Below are positions 7,334 to 14,921 of a stretch of DNA of 64,000 bases, piece by piece. Position numbers and translations under genes: made by a program. The notes beneath the pieces were generated by a model. It had not been told where the DNA came from. It did not search any database and was given only the letters and a program-made list of their open reading frames with translations. The number at the start of each line of letters is the position of its first letter. Positions within the stretch are counted from its first letter, which is position 1. This DNA is from an uncultured Oscillospiraceae bacterium (GTDB taxonomy: Bacteria > Bacillota > Clostridia > Oscillospirales > Oscillospiraceae): positions 1-64,000 of the forward strand of contig CAMVRT010000011.1 of assembly GCA_947169975.1 (NCBI GenBank), given 5' to 3'.

Positions 7334-7771
7334 TCATTCTTTTTTCAACAGCAAGTCGATCTCGCTCTCGCCATATACCGGGATGCCGTTTTGACGCAGC
7401 AGCTCCGCCGTCACGCCCCAGCCGTCGGTCAACGTGTGGGAAAATGTACCGTCGTAGACGCGTTCCTTGCCGCAGGAGGGACTGCGCTCCTTCAGCACGG
7501 CTGCCTCGCAGCCCAGAACTCGGCACAGGTGAAGGGCCTCCTCCGCGCCGCGGCGGTACTGCTCCGTCACGTCGGCGCCATCCGCCGTCACCACACGCTC
7601 TCCCTGCCGCTCGGACGGCGTGCGAGGCGTGGGCAGGCCGCCCAGCTGCTCCGGGCAAACGGGGATCAGCTGATGGTGCTTCATCAGTTCGATCACACCG
7701 GGATGGGGCTTGCTGCGGCCGTCGTAGCGGCAGGCGATGCCCAGCAGGCAGGCGCTGACAAGGATCCTCAC
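7334..7771 (-). CDS. DUF523 family protein (YbbK-like)
   Basis: A 145-residue member of DUF523. The N-terminus ILVSACLLGIACRYDG and the later KERSPSCGKERVYDGTF are the family's hallmark cysteine-containing motifs (Cys9, Cys14 and the SPSCG cysteine at about 99). The C-terminal FSHTLTDGWGVTAELL is also typical. The cysteines suggest metal or Fe-S binding, but the function is unknown. It overlaps the upstream NUDIX gene by four bases (ATGA), so the two are co-translated. The terminator-like palindrome at 7304-7329 ends the pair. Confidence 0.9.
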   Translation of the reverse strand: MRILVSACLLGIACRYDGRSKPHPGVIELMKHHQLIPVCPEQLGGLPTPRTPSERQGERVVTADGADVTEQYRRGAEEALHLCRVLGCEAAVLKERSPSCGKERVYDGTFSHTLTDGWGVTAELLRQNGIPVYGESEIDLLLKKE

Positions 7772-8247
7772 ATCCCCACCTCCAGCTCTTTTCCGTTGAG
7801 AACGGCCTGCCGCAGCTTCTCCCCCTCATAGCGCAGCTTCAGCGAGAAGAATGGCACATCCTGATCCAGCAGCCGCAGGAAGATGCGGTCGCCCTCCCAC
7901 TGGGGCAGAGCCAGCAGCTCCGCCTTGCCGATCCACTCCAGCACGCCCTCGTTGCACTCGTGGATGGCGCCGGTATAGCCGGTGGCGGTGAACAGGTGCA
8001 TATACTCTGTCTCCCACCGGTCGCTGACAAAGGTGACAAGGCCCCGGTAGCGATAGTCAGTGAGAGTCAGCCCCGTCTCCTCCCGGGTCTCCCGCAGCAC
8101 GCACTCCTCCGGGCTTTCCCCATCCTCGAACTTGCCGCCGATGCCGATCCACTTGTCGTGATTGGCGTCGTTTTCCTTTTTTACCCGGTGGAGCATCAGG
8201 TACTGCCCCCGGTCATTCTCAATGTAGCAAAGCGTGGATTGGATCAT
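7768..8247 (-). CDS. NUDIX hydrolase (8-oxo-dGTP diphosphatase-like)
   Basis: A 159-residue NUDIX hydrolase that probably cleaves oxidised or non-canonical nucleoside triphosphates. The NUDIX box is GGKFEDGESPEECVLRETRE near residues 37-56, with the G-x5-E-x7-R-E pattern intact (REETGL follows). The preceding RVKKENDANHDKWIGIGG matches MutT/YtkD-like enzymes. I start at ATG 8247, which has AAGGGGGCGACGGC before it; a longer frame to 8352 has no such signal. It is coupled to the DUF523 gene by an ATGA overlap. Confidence 0.9.
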   Translation of the reverse strand: MIQSTLCYIENDRGQYLMLHRVKKENDANHDKWIGIGGKFEDGESPEECVLRETREETGLTLTDYRYRGLVTFVSDRWETEYMHLFTATGYTGAIHECNEGVLEWIGKAELLALPQWEGDRIFLRLLDQDVPFFSLKLRYEGEKLRQAVLNGKELEVGM

Positions 8248-8353
8248 GCCGTCGCCCCCTTTTTTCTCATTATACCCGCCGGAAACGCCGCCGTAAAGCC
8301 CCTTTGCCTTTCGGTGCAAAAAGTGATATACTAAAGAAAAAGGGGGCTTCATT

Positions 8354-8569
8354 ATGGAAGAGATCAGACCCGGGCGCTACCGCCACTTCAAAGGCAACGA
8401 ATACCGCGTCATCGGCACCGCGCGCCACAGCGAGACCTTGGAGGAGATGGTGGTGTATCAGGCACTGTACGGTGAGCGCGGACTGTGGGTGCGCCCTGCC
8501 TCTATGTGGAGCGAGACGGTGGAGCGGGACGGCTACTGCGGCCCCCGGTTCGTCTATATTGGGGAATGA
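8354..8569 (+). CDS. DUF1653 domain protein
   Basis: A 71-residue protein made of one DUF1653 domain: PGRYRHFKGNEYRVIGTARHSETLEEMVVYQALY, then LWVRPASMW and the C-terminal FVYIGE (the first motif spans about residues 6-39). Function unknown; the compact beta-rich domain is common in Firmicutes and Proteobacteria. It is followed with a two-base gap by a YgjP-type peptidase gene, so both probably share a transcript. Confidence 0.88.
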   Translation: MEEIRPGRYRHFKGNEYRVIGTARHSETLEEMVVYQALYGERGLWVRPASMWSETVERDGYCGPRFVYIGE

Positions 8570-8571
8570 CC

Positions 8572-9084
8572 ATGGACTACACCGTGATCCGCTCCGCCCG
8601 CCGCACCATGGCTTTGGAGGTCACCCGGGAGGCGCAGGTGCTTGTCCGGGCTCCGCACAGGGCTTCGGCGGCGGAGATTGAGCGGTTTGTGGCCGCCCAC
8701 CGGGACTGGATCGAAACTCATCTGGTCAGGCGGCAGACGTATCTGGAACAGCATCCTCCACTCACCGACGCGGAGATCGCCGCCCTGCGAGCCAAGGCCA
8801 AGTCATATCTGCCCGGCAGGGTGGCCTATTGGGCCGAGCGGATGGGCGTAAAGCCCACCGGCCTTCATATCACCTCCGCCCGCACCCGGTTCGGCAGCTG
8901 CTCCGGGAAAAACAGTCTCTCCTTCTCCCTCTATCTGATGCGGTACCCGGCGGAGGCCATCGACTACGTGGTGGTCCATGAGCTCTCCCACATTCGCCAC
9001 AAAAACCACAGCCCCGCCTTTTACGCCGAGGTGGCAAGGTACATGCCCGACTACAAGACACACCAGGCCATGCTGCGGCCATAG
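8572..9084 (+). CDS. YgjP-type (M48-like) metallopeptidase domain protein
   Basis: A 170-residue protein of the YgjP/DUF45 family of predicted zinc metallopeptidases. The zinc motif HELSHIRHKNH lies at about residues 137-147 (HExxH plus a downstream His), and the RTRFGSCSGKNSLSFSLYL segment before it is diagnostic. I start at ATG 8572 because GGGGA lies six bases upstream. ATG 8566, overlapping the DUF1653 stop, is possible but lacks spacing for a ribosome site. No signal peptide, so cytosolic. Substrate unknown. Confidence 0.88.
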   Translation: MDYTVIRSARRTMALEVTREAQVLVRAPHRASAAEIERFVAAHRDWIETHLVRRQTYLEQHPPLTDAEIAALRAKAKSYLPGRVAYWAERMGVKPTGLHITSARTRFGSCSGKNSLSFSLYLMRYPAEAIDYVVVHELSHIRHKNHSPAFYAEVARYMPDYKTHQAMLRP

Positions 9085-9091
9085 AATCGTA

Positions 9092-9123
9092 AAACAGACC
9101 GCCTTCACACAGGCGGTCTGTTT
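9092..9123. terminator. Bidirectional terminator
   Basis: AAACAGACCGCC (9092-9103) pairs with GGCGGTCTGTTT (9112-9123). It sits between the convergent YgjP-type gene and the TSCPD gene. Confidence 0.88.
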
Positions 9124-9137
9124 CTATATGTTCTTCC

Positions 9138-9398
9138 TCAGGCGGCGTGGGTCTCGTTGTAGGCCGTGCGCACGGCGATGGCCAGCTGATCGGCGCAGGA
9201 GGTGGGCCGGGGACCGCAGGTGTTGCCCCGGAGATACTCCTCGATCTTGTCCACCGTCCAGCCGTTCACCAGCTTGGCAATGGCCTTCAAATTGCCGTTG
9301 CAGCCGCCGATGAACTGGATGTTGGTGATGACGTCGTCCTCGATGCGGAACTTGATCTGGGTCGAGCAGGTCATGTAAGTGTTGTAAGTGTAATCCAT
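9138..9398 (-). CDS. TSCPD domain protein (TIGR03905 type)
   Basis: An 86-residue protein made of one TSCPD domain, related to the C-terminal region of vitamin B12-dependent ribonucleotide reductases. Cysteines occur as MTCST, GGCNGN, GNTCGPRPTSCADQL, the pattern of the stand-alone family, suggesting a metal site. It lies 26 bases after an ArsR-type regulator and probably forms an operon with it. Function of the stand-alone proteins is not established. Confidence 0.85.
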   Translation of the reverse strand: MDYTYNTYMTCSTQIKFRIEDDVITNIQFIGGCNGNLKAIAKLVNGWTVDKIEEYLRGNTCGPRPTSCADQLAIAVRTAYNETHAA

Positions 9399-9424
9399 GG
9401 TATTTCTCCTTCTCTCTATTGAGA

Positions 9425-9739
9425 TTATTCTTCGATATGCTCCTTGCCCATGGCAATGATGGTCTTCACGTGGTCATCCGCCAGGGCGTAGATCATCTGC
9501 TTGCCTTCTCTGCGGGAGCCGATAAGCCGTGCGTTTTTCAGCAGTTTGAGCTGGTGGGAAACGGCGGACTGGTTCATCTCCAGGTCGGCGCAGATCTCCG
9601 TCACGTTCTTCTCCCCGCTGAACAGATCGTACAGGATCTTGATGCGGGTGGAGTCGCCGAATACCTTGAACAGCTCCGCCAGATCGCTCAGCTCATTCTC
9701 CGACACGTTGGCGATCTGATGCTCCGCTCCGTTCATCAT
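9425..9739 (-). CDS. ArsR/SmtB-family transcriptional regulator
   Basis: A 104-residue winged-helix repressor. The HTH is VTEICADLEMNQSAVSHQLK (about 48-67), followed by the wing LIGSRREGKQMIYALAD. The C-terminal helix DDHVKTIIAMGKEHIEE ends in His and Glu residues, as in SmtB/CzrA alpha-5 metal sites (Asp/His ... His/Glu), so zinc-type sensing is possible. The usual ArsR alpha-3 CVC motif is absent (GEKNVTEICAD). The start has GGGGAGG upstream, and an inverted repeat overlaps its promoter. It is first in an operon with the TSCPD gene. Confidence 0.9.
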   Translation of the reverse strand: MMNGAEHQIANVSENELSDLAELFKVFGDSTRIKILYDLFSGEKNVTEICADLEMNQSAVSHQLKLLKNARLIGSRREGKQMIYALADDHVKTIIAMGKEHIEE

Positions 9740-9766
9740 GCGTGACGCCTCCCCTCAAAAATGATC

Positions 9767-9805
9767 TCTATCCCAATAGATTACCGATTTTCGCCCGTTT
9801 GTCAA
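9767..9805 (-). promoter_or_regulatory. Promoter and probable operator of the arsR-TSCPD unit
   Basis: On the minus strand TTGACA (9800-9805) and TAATCT (9778-9783) are 16 bp apart. A perfect inverted repeat TCTAT-CCCA-ATAGA (9767-9780) covers the -10 and the start point, which suits autorepression by the ArsR protein. Confidence 0.6.
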
Positions 9806-9814
9806 GGAGAAACT

Positions 9815-10309
9815 TCATCCCCTGGCGCAGTCCGCCTGTCCGCCCCGCAGCATTTCCAGGCCGTGGCACAGCGACGGCAACACCGCCTCCAGATTCTCTT
9901 TGGCTCCCTTGGGACTGCCGGGCAGATTGATGATGAGGCTCCTGGCCCGGATCCCCGCGGCGGCGCGGGACAGCATGGCCCGATGCGTGATGGCCATAGA
10001 CGCTATCCGCATGGCCTCCGGGATCCCCGGCGTCAGCCGCTGACAGACAGCCACGGTGGCCTCCGGCGTCACGTCACGAGGCGCAAAGCCGGTACCGCCG
10101 GTGGTGACGATCAGCGCCACGTCCGCCTCGGCGGCGGTGATCAGGGCATCTTGGATCTGATCCTGCTCGTCGGGTACGATGACCACGCTGTCCACATCGT
10201 ACCCGGCATCGGTCAGAAGCTGCCGCACCAGCGGGCCGCCCTCGTCGGCGCGCTCACCCCGGTAGCTGCGGTCGCTGACGGTGATAACTCTGGCTGTAAA
10301 CATGTGCAT
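9815..10309 (-). CDS. mogA: Molybdopterin adenylyltransferase (MogA/MoaB type)
   Basis: Activates molybdopterin by adenylation before molybdenum insertion. The 164-residue product has the MoCF-biosynthesis fold: VITVSDRSYRGERADEGGP, the TTGGTGFAPRDVTPEAT motif (about 71-87) and the C-terminal LIINLPGSPKGAKENL. It starts at ATG 10309, two bases after the MoeA-like gene. It is the last gene of the eight-gene molybdenum operon. No strong terminator was seen directly after it. Confidence 0.92.
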   Translation of the reverse strand: MHMFTARVITVSDRSYRGERADEGGPLVRQLLTDAGYDVDSVVIVPDEQDQIQDALITAAEADVALIVTTGGTGFAPRDVTPEATVAVCQRLTPGIPEAMRIASMAITHRAMLSRAAAGIRARSLIINLPGSPKGAKENLEAVLPSLCHGLEMLRGGQADCARG

Positions 10310-10311
10310 CC

Positions 10312-11331
10312 TCACTTTCCGAAGGGGCAGATGGGATAGCGGCACTCACCGCAGCCCAGACACAAGCCGCCCTCGCCCATGTCGATGAAATCGTCTCGCG
10401 TCATCTCCACACCCGCTGCGATGCGGGGCAGCGCCAGATCGAAGATGGTTGCCTTGGCGTACATGACGCAGCCGGGCAGGCCCATGACGGGCATACCGTC
10501 TGGGTAATAGCCCAGCAGGAACATGGCGCCGGGCAGCACCGGCGCGCCGTAGGTGACGATTCGGGCGCCGCTCTGCTTGATGGCGCCGGGGGTGTTGTCG
10601 TCCGGGTCCACGCTCATGCCGCCGGTGCAGAGGATCAGCTCCACGTCCTTTTGCCGCATCTCTGCAATGGCCTTCTTGATGTTCTCCAGTCCGTCGTCCA
10701 CGGTGACGTGCTCCGTCATTTCGATGCCGTAGGCGTTCAGCTTCTTCACCACGGCAGGAGTAAAGGCGTCGGTGATGCGGCCGTGGAATACCTCGCTGCC
10801 GGTGGTGATGACGCCGGCTTTTTTCAGTTTGTAAGGCAGCAGCTCCAGAATGGGACGGTCGCCCACCGCCTTTTCAGCGGCGATCAGCTTGCTCTCCTCG
10901 ATGACCAGCGGAATGCAGCGGGTGCCGCACAGCTTGTCGCCGGGCAGAACGCCGGTGTTGCCGTGGCGGGTGGCGATCATCAGCTCGTCGATGGCGTTCA
11001 CCGCACGGAGCCGGTTGCTGTCCACGCGGAACAATCCCGCAATTTCCGCCCTCAGCTCGATCTTGCCCTCCTTGACGGGGGTGGCGGACATATGCTCGTT
11101 TCGGCAAAGGGCGGCCAACCGCTCCGCCGCCTCGTTCTCATGGAGCATACCGGCATTCTTCTCCCAGACGTACAGGTTCTCCTTGCCCATGGCCAGCAGC
11201 ACCGGGATGTCCGCCTCGGTGACGATATGGCCCTTGCGGAACCGGGCGTCCTTATACTCGCCGGGGATGATCTGGGTCATGTCGTGGCACAGCACGTGTC
11301 CCACGGCGTCCTGCGTGCGGATCAGCCTCAT
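10312..11331 (-). CDS. MoeA-like molybdopterin-binding protein with C-terminal cysteine cluster
   Basis: A 339-residue protein related to MoeA/Cinnamon molybdopterin-binding domains. The MPT-binding core has GVITTGSEVFHGRITD, LILCTGGMSVDPDDNTPGAI and PVMGLPGCVMYAKATIFDL, but the N-terminal half is unlike canonical MoeA. The C-terminus carries CLGCGECRYPICPFGK, a CxxCxxCx4C cluster that could hold an Fe-S centre or metal. Such proteins occur with Mo-hydroxylase genes in Clostridia and probably act in cofactor maturation or insertion. The start ATG overlaps the MOSC gene stop (ATGA). A canonical moeA is not in the window, so this may be its functional substitute. Confidence 0.85.
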   Translation of the reverse strand: MRLIRTQDAVGHVLCHDMTQIIPGEYKDARFRKGHIVTEADIPVLLAMGKENLYVWEKNAGMLHENEAAERLAALCRNEHMSATPVKEGKIELRAEIAGLFRVDSNRLRAVNAIDELMIATRHGNTGVLPGDKLCGTRCIPLVIEESKLIAAEKAVGDRPILELLPYKLKKAGVITTGSEVFHGRITDAFTPAVVKKLNAYGIEMTEHVTVDDGLENIKKAIAEMRQKDVELILCTGGMSVDPDDNTPGAIKQSGARIVTYGAPVLPGAMFLLGYYPDGMPVMGLPGCVMYAKATIFDLALPRIAAGVEMTRDDFIDMGEGGLCLGCGECRYPICPFGK

Positions 11332-11768
11332 TTCGCTACCCCCTCTATCGTAATCGTATCGCCGCTCCGGATGCGGCCTTCCTCCAACACCACGGCAAAG
11401 ATGCCCTCTGTGGGCATGACGCATTTGCCGGTGGTCTTTTTGATCTCGCAGTCGCTGTGGCACTCCTTGCCGATCTGGGTGACCTCCAGCAGCACATTCC
11501 CCACCCGCAGTCGGGTGCCAATGGGCAATGTTTTTAATTCGATGCCCCGGGTAAGGATGTTCTCGGCAAAGGCGCCGGGAGAGAGCGTCAGGCCCAGGGC
11601 GCGCATGGTGTCCACGCTTTCGTCGGCCAACAAACTGATCTGGCGGTGCCAGTCCCCGGCGTGGGCGTCCCCCACGATGCCGTGATGGACGCGCACGTCA
11701 ATACAGGGCACGGTGTGCTTCACCGTGCCTTTTTTCTCACTGATGCAAACGGCAATTACTTCTGCCAT
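11328..11768 (-). CDS. MOSC domain protein
   Basis: A 146-residue single-domain MOSC protein. Motifs are CISEKKGTVK at the N-terminus, GIVGDAHAGDWHRQISLL (about 31-48), PGAFAENILTRG and the conserved cysteine region IGKECHSDCEIKKTTGKCVMP (about 99-119). MOSC domains are linked to handling of molybdenum cofactor and sulfur transfer. It overlaps moaC by 13 bases upstream and the MoeA-like gene by four downstream, and is tightly coupled within the molybdenum operon. Confidence 0.9.
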   Translation of the reverse strand: MAEVIAVCISEKKGTVKHTVPCIDVRVHHGIVGDAHAGDWHRQISLLADESVDTMRALGLTLSPGAFAENILTRGIELKTLPIGTRLRVGNVLLEVTQIGKECHSDCEIKKTTGKCVMPTEGIFAVVLEEGRIRSGDTITIEGVAK

Positions 11769-12241
11769 GTCAGATCCTCCCTTCGAAACGTGCCGCTCTT
11801 GCCGCCGGTCTTTTCCAGCAGGCGTACGTCGGTGATCTCCATATCCTTCTGCAGGGCTTTGCACATATCGTAGACAGTCAGCGCGGCGGCGGAGGCGGCG
11901 GTCAGCGCCTCCATCTCCACCCCGGTTTCCCCCTTGCAGCGGGCGGTGGCCAGAATCTCCAGCCGGTCCTCGCCCAGAGAAAAGCGGATGTCCACCCCGG
12001 TCAGCGCCACGGGATGGCACATGGGGATCCACTCCCCGGTGCGCTTGGCTGCCATGATCCCCGCCACCTGGGCCACCGCCAGCACATCGCCCTTGGCCAC
12101 GCCGCCGGTGCGGATGGCCTCGGCCGTGGCGGAGTTCATCCTTACCACCGCCATGGCGGTGGCGGTGCGGACGGTGGCGGTTTTCTCCGTCACGTCCACC
12201 ATCCGGGCACGGCCCTGTTCGTTGAAATGGGTAAAGTCCAT
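11756..12241 (-). CDS. moaC: Cyclic pyranopterin monophosphate synthase
   Basis: Converts 3',8-cyclo-GTP from MoaA to cyclic pyranopterin monophosphate. The 161-residue length and the motifs MVDVTEK, KRTGEWIPMCHPV and KGETGVEMEALTAAS with YDMCK are diagnostic of MoaC. Four bases separate it from moaA and it overlaps the MOSC gene by 13 bases. MoaD/MoaE (molybdopterin synthase) are not in the window. Confidence 0.96.
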   Translation of the reverse strand: MDFTHFNEQGRARMVDVTEKTATVRTATAMAVVRMNSATAEAIRTGGVAKGDVLAVAQVAGIMAAKRTGEWIPMCHPVALTGVDIRFSLGEDRLEILATARCKGETGVEMEALTAASAAALTVYDMCKALQKDMEITDVRLLEKTGGKSGTFRREDLTWQK

Positions 12242-12245
12242 GGAT

Positions 12246-13190
12246 TCAACCTCCGATCTCGTTCATGTTGCGGCGGCTGTCGCTGTGATGCTCCGCCAGG
12301 TGGTGTCGATCCGGCTTCACAGCCGCCGCCTCCCGGATGGCACGCTCCAGTGCTTCGCCGGAAAGTCCCCGCAGGGGGATCTCCCGGTCCGAGTGGAGAC
12401 AGGGCTTCAGCCTGCCGTCCGCCGTGACGCGGATGCGGTTGCACCGATCGCAGAAGCAGTGGCTCAAAGGCCGGATCAGGCCCACCGTGCCGACCCAGCC
12501 GGGCACACGGTAGAGCTCCGCCACACCATCGGTACCGATGGGCTCCAGCTGCGGCATCGCCTGCAGCACCGTGTCGGCGCTGATAAAACGCTCCTGCGGC
12601 CAATCGGCACAGACGCCCAAAGGCATCAGCTCAATAAACCGTACGCTGACGGGCTTTTCCCTTGTCAGCCCGGCCAGCGCGCCGATCTCGCCGTCATTGA
12701 TCCCGCCCAGCAGCACGGTGTTGATCTTGGTGCCGGTAAAGCCAGCCGCCTCGGCGGCGGCAAGTCCGTCCAGCGTCTGGCGCAGCTCTCCGCGCCGGGT
12801 AATGGCTCGGAACGTATCTTCACGCAGCGTGTCCAGGCTGATGTTCAGCCGGTCCACGCCGGCCTCCTTCAGTGAAACAGCCATCTCCGGCAGGGCGGCG
12901 CCGTTGGTGGTCAGCGTCAATTCCGTCAGACCGTCCAGCCTGCGCAGCATCCGGCAAAGGTCCAGAATGCCGCGCCGCACCAGCGGCTCGCCTCCGGTGA
13001 GCCGGATCTTCCCCACGCCGCAGGCCACGGCGGCACGGCCGATCTCCGCCAACTCCTCGATGGAGAGGATCTCCCGGTGGCTCCGCTTGCAGACGCCGTT
13101 CTCCCCCATGCAGTAGATACAGCGGAAATTGCACAGATCCGTCACCGACAGGCGCAGATAGTCGATTTTTCTTCCCTTCAGATCGTACAT
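12246..13190 (-). CDS. moaA: GTP 3',8-cyclase
   Basis: Radical SAM enzyme making 3',8-cyclo-7,8-dihydro-GTP, the first step of molybdenum cofactor synthesis. The 314-residue product has the N-terminal SAM/Fe-S motif LCNFRCIYCMGENG (CxxxCxxC, residues 18-25). GGEPLVR and TLTTNGAALPE are also present. The C-terminal Fe-S site has FCDRCNRIRVTADGRLKPCL. The typical GG C-terminal end is present (NEIGG). Its start overlaps modC by 13 bases, tying molybdate import to cofactor synthesis. Confidence 0.97.
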   Translation of the reverse strand: MYDLKGRKIDYLRLSVTDLCNFRCIYCMGENGVCKRSHREILSIEELAEIGRAAVACGVGKIRLTGGEPLVRRGILDLCRMLRRLDGLTELTLTTNGAALPEMAVSLKEAGVDRLNISLDTLREDTFRAITRRGELRQTLDGLAAAEAAGFTGTKINTVLLGGINDGEIGALAGLTREKPVSVRFIELMPLGVCADWPQERFISADTVLQAMPQLEPIGTDGVAELYRVPGWVGTVGLIRPLSHCFCDRCNRIRVTADGRLKPCLHSDREIPLRGLSGEALERAIREAAAVKPDRHHLAEHHSDSRRNMNEIGG

Positions 13191-14233
13191 TCCACGCCTC
13201 CCGTCAATACCATCACGTGCTCCGGCGCAATGTGAACGGTCAGGTTTTCTCCCGCACCCACAGCGGCCCAGCGCTCCTTGTCCAGTTCCATGCGCAGCAA
13301 ACCGCCGCCGGGGGTGGTCAGCATAACGATGGTGGAAAACACATCCTCAATGACCCGGGACACGGTACAGGAGATGTTGTTTTCCACTCCCTCACCCGGG
13401 ACAATGTGGTGGGCGCGGACGCCCACGGCGGTGATCCCCGGTCCCACCTCCGCCGCCGTGCGGAGGGTGACGCCCCAGTCATCACATCGGACGGTGTGGT
13501 CATCCAGCCGGGCGGCACGGGAATAGTTCTTGCAGCCGGAGAGCATCGCCGCGCTGACGGTGCCGGGGGACGCCATCAGCTCGCGGACCGGGGCCATGGT
13601 CTCCGAGCGGCCTTCCGTCAGGACGCATACGGTATTACACAGGCGGCACACCTCGTCCCGGTCGTGGCTGACGAACACCACGTCGCCGCCGAAGTCCGCC
13701 AGCGTGTCCATCAGCTCCAGCTCCAGCTGCCATTTGAGGTGGCTGTCCAGCGCCGCAAAGGGCTCATCCAGCAGCAGAAGCTCCGGCTGTCCCGCCAGGA
13801 TCCGGCCCAGCGCCAGCCGCTGCTGCTGTCCGCCGGAGAGCTGGTGCGGATATCGGTCCTCCAACCCCTCCAGGTGAAACCTCTTCACGATACGCGCCAC
13901 CGTCTCTCTCCGTTCCGCTCTCGGCAGATGGTAAGCGCCGGCGGCAATGTTCTGCGCCGCCGTCATATTGGGAAACAGGGCGTACTGCTGGAAGAGATAG
14001 CCCACCCGCCGCTTCTGGGGCGGCAGATCGATGTGCTTTTCGCTGTCGAACAGCACCCGGTCATTGACCACGATGCGGCCGCTGTCCGGCCGCAGGATGC
14101 CGGCAATGCACTTGAGGGTCACGCTCTTGCCGCAGCCGGATGCGCCCAGCAGCGCCAGCACCTGTCCGTCGGTCTCGAAGGACACGGCCAGCCGGAAATC
14201 CCCCAGTTTCTTCTTTATGTCAACTAAAAGCAT
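13178..14233 (-). CDS. modC: Molybdate ABC transporter ATP-binding protein
   Basis: ATPase of the molybdate importer. The 351-residue product has Walker A GASGCGKS (about 31-38), the Q-loop FQQYALFP, signature LSGGQQQRLALGR, Walker B LLLLDEPFAALD and the H-loop SHDRDE. The C-terminal 130 residues form a TOBE-type domain, as in ModC/CysA-class ATPases. It lies four bases after modB. Specificity for molybdate is from the neighbours modA and moaA. Confidence 0.93.
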   Translation of the reverse strand: MLLVDIKKKLGDFRLAVSFETDGQVLALLGASGCGKSVTLKCIAGILRPDSGRIVVNDRVLFDSEKHIDLPPQKRRVGYLFQQYALFPNMTAAQNIAAGAYHLPRAERRETVARIVKRFHLEGLEDRYPHQLSGGQQQRLALGRILAGQPELLLLDEPFAALDSHLKWQLELELMDTLADFGGDVVFVSHDRDEVCRLCNTVCVLTEGRSETMAPVRELMASPGTVSAAMLSGCKNYSRAARLDDHTVRCDDWGVTLRTAAEVGPGITAVGVRAHHIVPGEGVENNISCTVSRVIEDVFSTIVMLTTPGGGLLRMELDKERWAAVGAGENLTVHIAPEHVMVLTGGVECTI

Positions 14234-14237
14234 GACC

Positions 14238-14897
14238 TCACCTCCCCTGCCTGCGTTCCAGCAGGTTCACCGCCAGCAGCACCACGGCGGAGATGGCGAT
14301 ATTCACCGCCACCCAGCGCGCAGCCAGCATGTCGTTGCCGATGCGCCAGAGCTGATAGACCTCCGTGGCCACGGTGGCGGTGCGGCCGGGGGTGTAGCCC
14401 GCCACCATGCTGGTGGCGCCGTACTCGCCGATAGCACGGGCAAAGGACAGCACGGCTCCGGCAATGATGCCCTGCCGGCAGCAGGGCATGCGGATCCGCC
14501 AGAAAATATAGGTATTGCTGAGGCCCAGGGTCCTGCCCGACTGGGCCAGCGTCTCGTCAAAGCTCTCAAATGCGCCCCGTGCGGTGCGGTACATCAGGGG
14601 AAACACCACCACCGTCACGGCGAATACCGCCGACCACCACTGCATGGTCAGCCGGGCGCCGAAGGTTTCCAACACCCACAAGCCCACAGGGCGACGGGGT
14701 CCCAGCAGGCGCAGCAGCAGATAGCCCACCACCGTAGGCGGCAGCACCAGCGGCAGCGTCAGCACCACGTCCAGCACGCCTTTCAGCAGGCGGGGCAGCT
14801 TGGCGATATAGTAGGCGGCGGCGATCCCGGCAAAGAACACGATCCCCGCCGAAATCGCCGCAATGCGCAGGGAGTTGAGTAACGGATACCAGTCCAT
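14238..14897 (-). CDS. modB: Molybdate ABC transporter permease
   Basis: A 219-residue inner-membrane permease with about five membrane helices. The ATPase-contact (EAA) loop is visible as ARAIGEYGATSMVAGYTPGRT at about 155-175. PLVLPPTVVGYLLL is typical of ModB. It lies 24 bases after modA and just before modC. Confidence 0.95.
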   Translation of the reverse strand: MDWYPLLNSLRIAAISAGIVFFAGIAAAYYIAKLPRLLKGVLDVVLTLPLVLPPTVVGYLLLRLLGPRRPVGLWVLETFGARLTMQWWSAVFAVTVVVFPLMYRTARGAFESFDETLAQSGRTLGLSNTYIFWRIRMPCCRQGIIAGAVLSFARAIGEYGATSMVAGYTPGRTATVATEVYQLWRIGNDMLAARWVAVNIAISAVVLLAVNLLERRQGR

Positions 14898-14921
14898 AGG
14901 CCCTCCCGTTAAATAATTATG

